In this document: in pieces, positions 61,585-64,000 of the stretch
How the letters are laid out: each line of letters starts with the position of its first letter
How positions within the stretch are numbered: position 1 is the first letter of the stretch
Source of the DNA: Bacillus sp. F19
Lineage (GTDB): Bacteria; Bacillota; Bacilli; Bacillales; Bacillaceae
DNA length: 64,000 nt
NCBI GenBank assembly: GCA_023823795.1
Contig: CP085710.1
Span: forward strand, 4,490,001-4,554,000
Direction: 5' to 3'
Program-made: the position numbers and the translations under genes
Notes under the pieces: generated by a model
The model's database searches: none
What the model saw: only the letters and a program-made list of their open reading frames with translations
Told to the model about the DNA's origin: nothing

Positions 61585-62686
61585 GGACTAACACCTCTTC
61601 CTGCCAAATCTGCGGTAAATTTTTAGCCGTTTCTTCCCAAGCTTTGTAATCTTCAATTGGTTTTGCTTTTTTGTACTGTTCTTCTGGAACCATTTTTTCA
61701 GCTACTTCTTTCGGAAGTTCTACATCGCGAATTGGACGCGCAAACCCTTTAGCTAAGTTAATTTGTCCTTCATCGCTTAAGATATATTCTCTAGTTGCCA
61801 TCGCTGCATGCGGATGCTTTGCATATTTGTTAATAATCGTTGCATAGCCGCTGACGACTGAACCTTCGCTTGGAATCGATACATCAAATTGATCACGGTT
61901 GATTTGGTCAGCGTAACCAAGGGCATTGAAATCCCAAACAAGGGCAACTTCCACTTCCCCTTTTTCGATGTTAGCAGGCTTCGCATCAGTTAAGCTAAGG
62001 CGGCCTTGCTTGGCAAGCTTAGTAAAAAAGTCAATTCCTGGTTGGAGATTTGTTTCATCACCGCCGTAAGCGATAGCGGCAGCAAGAACGGCCATTTGGT
62101 TCTGTGTACCACGCTGAACATCTCCAACTGTTACTTTGTAATCTCCTTTTAATATGTCATCCCAAGACTTTGGCGGGTTATCCACTAATTCTTTATTAGT
62201 AAAGAATGCAATCGTTCCTTGGTAGCCAACAACCCAATCTCCGTTGTCATCTTTTGCCCAGTCAGGTACCTCGTCCCAATAGGAAGTTTTATATGGCATC
62301 GTTAATTCTTTTTGTTCCGCGATTGGTCCAAAGGAAATCCCTACATCGCCGATATCAGCTGTTGCATTCTCTCCTTCAGATTCCATTTTGGCAATCTCTT
62401 CGGCACTGGATAAATCTGTATCATTGTGTTCCAATGTATATTTTTTCATCACTTCATTCCACGTTTCTCCCCAGTTAGCCCATGAATCAGGCATACCGAC
62501 ACTATTAATAGTTCCCTCTTCTTTTGCCTTTGTTTCAATTTCTTTCAGGGTTAACGAACTTGGATTCTTAACAACTGGAGCAGCATCCTCTTCAGTGGCT
62601 CCACAAGCAGCTAATCCTAGTACACTCACTCCTAACACCACAGCTTGAATAGACTTGTAACAATTCTTCTTGAATGTGTAATTCAT
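61574..62686 (-). CDS. ABC-transporter substrate-binding lipoprotein (PotD/FbpA class)
   Basis: A 370-residue binding protein with lipobox GLAACGATE (Cys about 28). The body shows KAKEEGTINSVGMPDSWANW, DNGDWVVGYQGTIAFFTNKE and NPPKSWDDILKGDYK, as in class-II proteins for iron, 2-aminoethylphosphonate or phosphate esters. ATG at 62686 with GGAGG 8 bases upstream. First gene of the operon, just downstream of a PhoP-type box, so a phosphorus-containing ligand is the best guess. Confidence 0.88.
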   Translation of the reverse strand: MNYTFKKNCYKSIQAVVLGVSVLGLAACGATEEDAAPVVKNPSSLTLKEIETKAKEEGTINSVGMPDSWANWGETWNEVMKKYTLEHNDTDLSSAEEIAKMESEGENATADIGDVGISFGPIAEQKELTMPYKTSYWDEVPDWAKDDNGDWVVGYQGTIAFFTNKELVDNPPKSWDDILKGDYKVTVGDVQRGTQNQMAVLAAAIAYGGDETNLQPGIDFFTKLAKQGRLSLTDAKPANIEKGEVEVALVWDFNALGYADQINRDQFDVSIPSEGSVVSGYATIINKYAKHPHAAMATREYILSDEGQINLAKGFARPIRDVELPKEVAEKMVPEEQYKKAKPIEDYKAWEETAKNLPQIWQEEVLVHVK

Positions 62687-62745
62687 AAAAAGTACCTCCA
62701 TTTATTGTGGGATTTTTAATGTTTATTACTGTTTATTACGGTTTA

Positions 62746-62799
62746 ATCATAATCAACCAATATAAACCCCACATTAATCCAATGTTAAGATTTTGTAAA
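62746..62799 (-). promoter_or_regulatory. PhoP box and promoter of the phosphorus-uptake operon
   Basis: On the minus strand four hexamers occur exactly 11 bases apart: TTTACA (62799-62794), TTAACA (62788-62783), TTAATG (62777-62772), TTTATA (62766-62761). Nine bases after the last comes a -10 TATGAT (62751-62746). If -12 is 62751 the hexamers cover about -22 to -60, the place of the PhoP core-binding region in B. subtilis Pho promoters. Confidence 0.75.
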
Positions 62800-62812
62800 T
62801 CAGTTTTTAAAT

Positions 62813-62880
62813 AACGAATGGAGTCCGGATGATAATCCTTAAGTATATCCAGAACCCAAACGGCCCAGTTTCCATTCGTT
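62813..62880. repeat. 10-bp perfect inverted repeat
   Basis: AACGAATGGA (62813-62822) and TCCATTCGTT (62871-62880) enclose 48 bases without coding sequence. Could be ends of a tiny vanished element or a weak hairpin. Confidence 0.5.
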
Positions 62881-62893
62881 TATAACTTTTTAT

Positions 62894-62951
62894 TTTCAAT
62901 CGTCAAGTATTCGCTTGAGATCAAGCGATCCGGGAGTTTCAATCGTCAAGT
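62894..62951 (+). repeat. 15-bp direct repeat next to the metG fragment
   Basis: TTTCAATCGTCAAGT occurs at 62894-62908 and at 62937-62951, separated by 28 bases. The second copy touches the end of the methionyl-tRNA synthetase fragment, suggesting a recombination joint. Confidence 0.6.
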
Positions 62952-63190
62952 CCCATTAAGATTCCAGGCCAAATGATGGAATGAAATGGGATGTTGTCTT
63001 TTCCATGAACATAATAAGCTCTAGTATCTGTATCCCAAAATTTCAGCCAATCTTGCTGATTTTCAGCAGACCGCTGCTTACTTGCTGAAAGGTAACCGGC
63101 TACAGCTTCAATTCAGACATATATTGTCTTACCTTCATATCTCTTTACAGGAACAGGTACGCCAATCGGAAGATCTCTAGTGGCAGATCT
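62949..63190 (-). pseudogene. metG: Internal fragment of methionyl-tRNA synthetase
   Basis: On the minus strand about 80 codons read ATRDLPIGVPVPVKRYEGKT, IYV, a TGA, IEAVAGYLSASKQ, DWLKFWDTDTRAYYVHGKDN and IPFHSIIWPGILMG. This is the catalytic-domain part of MetRS (RDLxWGIPVP, KxIYVWIEAxIGYLSAS, GKDNIxFHxIIWPAxLMG). The Trp of YVWIEA is changed to a stop, and both ends are missing. It is surely non-functional; whether it came from the resident gene or from transfer is not visible. Confidence 0.85.
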
Positions 63191-63247
63191 GTTCAGAATA
63201 TTATACCTGTAAACAAGGTAACCTGGTTTCAACTACCCGCGGATGAT

Positions 63248-63541
63248 ATGGAGCGAGCATGGAACTTTTATCACCAGGCTTTTGGCTGGAGCCAAGAAGA
63301 AGTGTACACAAACAAAGCAATATGGGGTGCTATTAATGGAGAAATTGCTGAGCGCAACGAAGAAATGCAATACCCGAGACTCGTGATAAGAGTTGATGAC
63401 ATAAATCATATGGTGGAAAAAATTAAGAAATCAGGAGGTAAAATTGTAAAGGAAAGAACTGAGATACCTGAAATCGGTATGGTTTTTGCATCATTTGTTG
63501 ATACGGAAAGGAATATCATAAACATTGTTGGTGATCTTTGA
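63248..63541 (+). CDS. VOC/glyoxalase-fold protein, probably 5'-damaged
   Basis: A frame of 97 codons encodes a vicinal-oxygen-chelate domain (RAWNFYHQAFGW, YPRLVIRVDDINHMVEKIKKSG, ASFVDTERNIINI). The homologous code begins before the ATG: in the same frame VNKVTWFQLPADD precedes MERAW, and relatives begin MNKITWF. Here the expected start codon is GTA (about 63207), and the region directly upstream is the MetRS fragment. Either a weak alternative start is used or the gene lost its start when the joint formed. Function of the intact family member: small dimeric metal-binding enzyme, substrate unknown. Confidence 0.6.
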   Translation: MERAWNFYHQAFGWSQEEVYTNKAIWGAINGEIAERNEEMQYPRLVIRVDDINHMVEKIKKSGGKIVKERTEIPEIGMVFASFVDTERNIINIVGDL

Positions 63542-63896
63542 CTTGGAAAGTCATCTTTAAGTAGAATCGTTAATACAAAATCGTGGGTGTGGAATCTAAT
63601 GGATTATGCGTGTCTTCAACAAATGAAAAAGGAACATATGGGATATAGCGCTATCCATAAAGACCGTTGTTATCGGTACGTTTAATACCGAAACAGTTTA
63701 GTGGCAATAAAGTTATTTAATTTTAAAACCACCACTCATAACCCCGTTCTGAGTAGGACGGGGTTAAAGTAAAAAAGTTTTATAAATCTTAAAAAATAAC
63801 AATAAAGTCGTTTAAATCAAAGGTTCTTCCACATTTGCGCCCTATTCTGGAATAAGGAAATTTTGGTTATTAGTACAGTGCCAAGAAATTATCATT
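63542..63896. other. Gene-free stretch
   Basis: Contains one hairpin, AACCCCGT/ACGGGGTT at 63740-63766, with only a weak T run on the plus strand. I see no gene or known RNA in the rest. Confidence 0.4.
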
Positions 63897-64000
63897 TTAT
63901 TTGTGATTAGAACTAACTGCTTCTTTACCTTGATAGCTAAAATTTGATCCGATAACGACAGTAGCATCCAGTTCCTCGTCTCTGATCACTTTCGTAGTCA
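63897..64000 (-). CDS. C-terminal end of a gene entering from the right edge
   Basis: About 34 codons end at TAA 63897: TTKVIRDEELDATVVIGSNF then SYQGKEAVSSNHK. The pattern resembles the end of LytR/CpsA/Psr-type C-terminal domains, but the piece is too short to be sure. The rest lies beyond the window. Confidence 0.4.
   Translation of the reverse strand, partial: TTKVIRDEELDATVVIGSNFSYQGKEAVSSNHK

Overview
The window looks like chromosomal DNA of an aerobic, low-GC Gram-positive bacterium of the Bacillaceae (Bacillus/Metabacillus-like). Evidence: AGGAGG-type ribosome binding sites, frequent TTG/GTG starts, T-rich intrinsic terminators, lysine, SAM-I and c-di-AMP riboswitches, Fur and PhoP boxes of Bacillus type, and gene sets resembling B. 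subtilis yusV/yfiYZ-yfhA, ktrAB, yvsH, metNPQ and yvdTSR. No tRNA or rRNA genes, prophage or CRISPR array was seen.

Layout. 0-6.4 kb: a GNAT enzyme, then a Fur-controlled hydroxamate-type siderophore uptake locus (two permeases, ATPase, FhuF-like reductase, divergent binding lipoprotein). 6.4-9 kb: acyl-CoA dehydrogenase and a ZIP metal transporter. 9-14 kb: ktrAB behind a c-di-AMP riboswitch, a two-component system, and a deletion scar where half a c-di-AMP riboswitch is fused to the C-terminal remnant of a glutamate-type symporter. 14-19 kb: alpha/beta hydrolase, oligoendopeptidase F, TatA, and a lysine-riboswitch amino-acid transporter. 19-27 kb: a kdp potassium ATPase operon (kdpF-A-B-C, a kinase-less KdpD-like protein, a CBS protein) preceded by two small RCK_N-like proteins, each behind its own c-di-AMP riboswitch. 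27-32 kb: a decayed area with a DUF2294 gene, two beheaded genes (amino-acid permease, glutamine synthetase) separated by a 52-bp tandem array, an intact glutamate symporter and a frameshifted APC permease. 32-37 kb: D,D-carboxypeptidase, TetR plus SMR pair, EamA exporter, ECF sigma/anti-sigma pair. 37-45 kb: a LacI-headed carbohydrate locus (oxidoreductase, three-part ABC importer, YesL-like and DUF3472 proteins). 45-53 kb: SDR, M20 amidohydrolase, metNPQ behind tandem SAM-I riboswitches, DUF4395, a second 52-bp array of 30 units, and a carboxylesterase behind a third SAM-I riboswitch. 53-64 kb: AAA ATPase, D-serine ammonia-lyase, HAD phosphatase, and an ABC importer/phosphodiesterase operon with a textbook four-hexamer PhoP box; then gene fragments (methionyl-tRNA synthetase, VOC).

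How it fits together. Potassium homeostasis is the strongest theme: ktrAB, the kdp operon, the two RCK_N-like proteins and a lost symporter all sit behind c-di-AMP riboswitches, and the kdp genes lie behind two such switches in series with no internal promoter that I could find. The second theme is genome decay near repeats: two related 52-bp minisatellite arrays, both lying between divergent gene starts, and at least four copies of a dispersed repeat that carries a terminator-like hairpin and in some cases supplies the end of the upstream reading frame.
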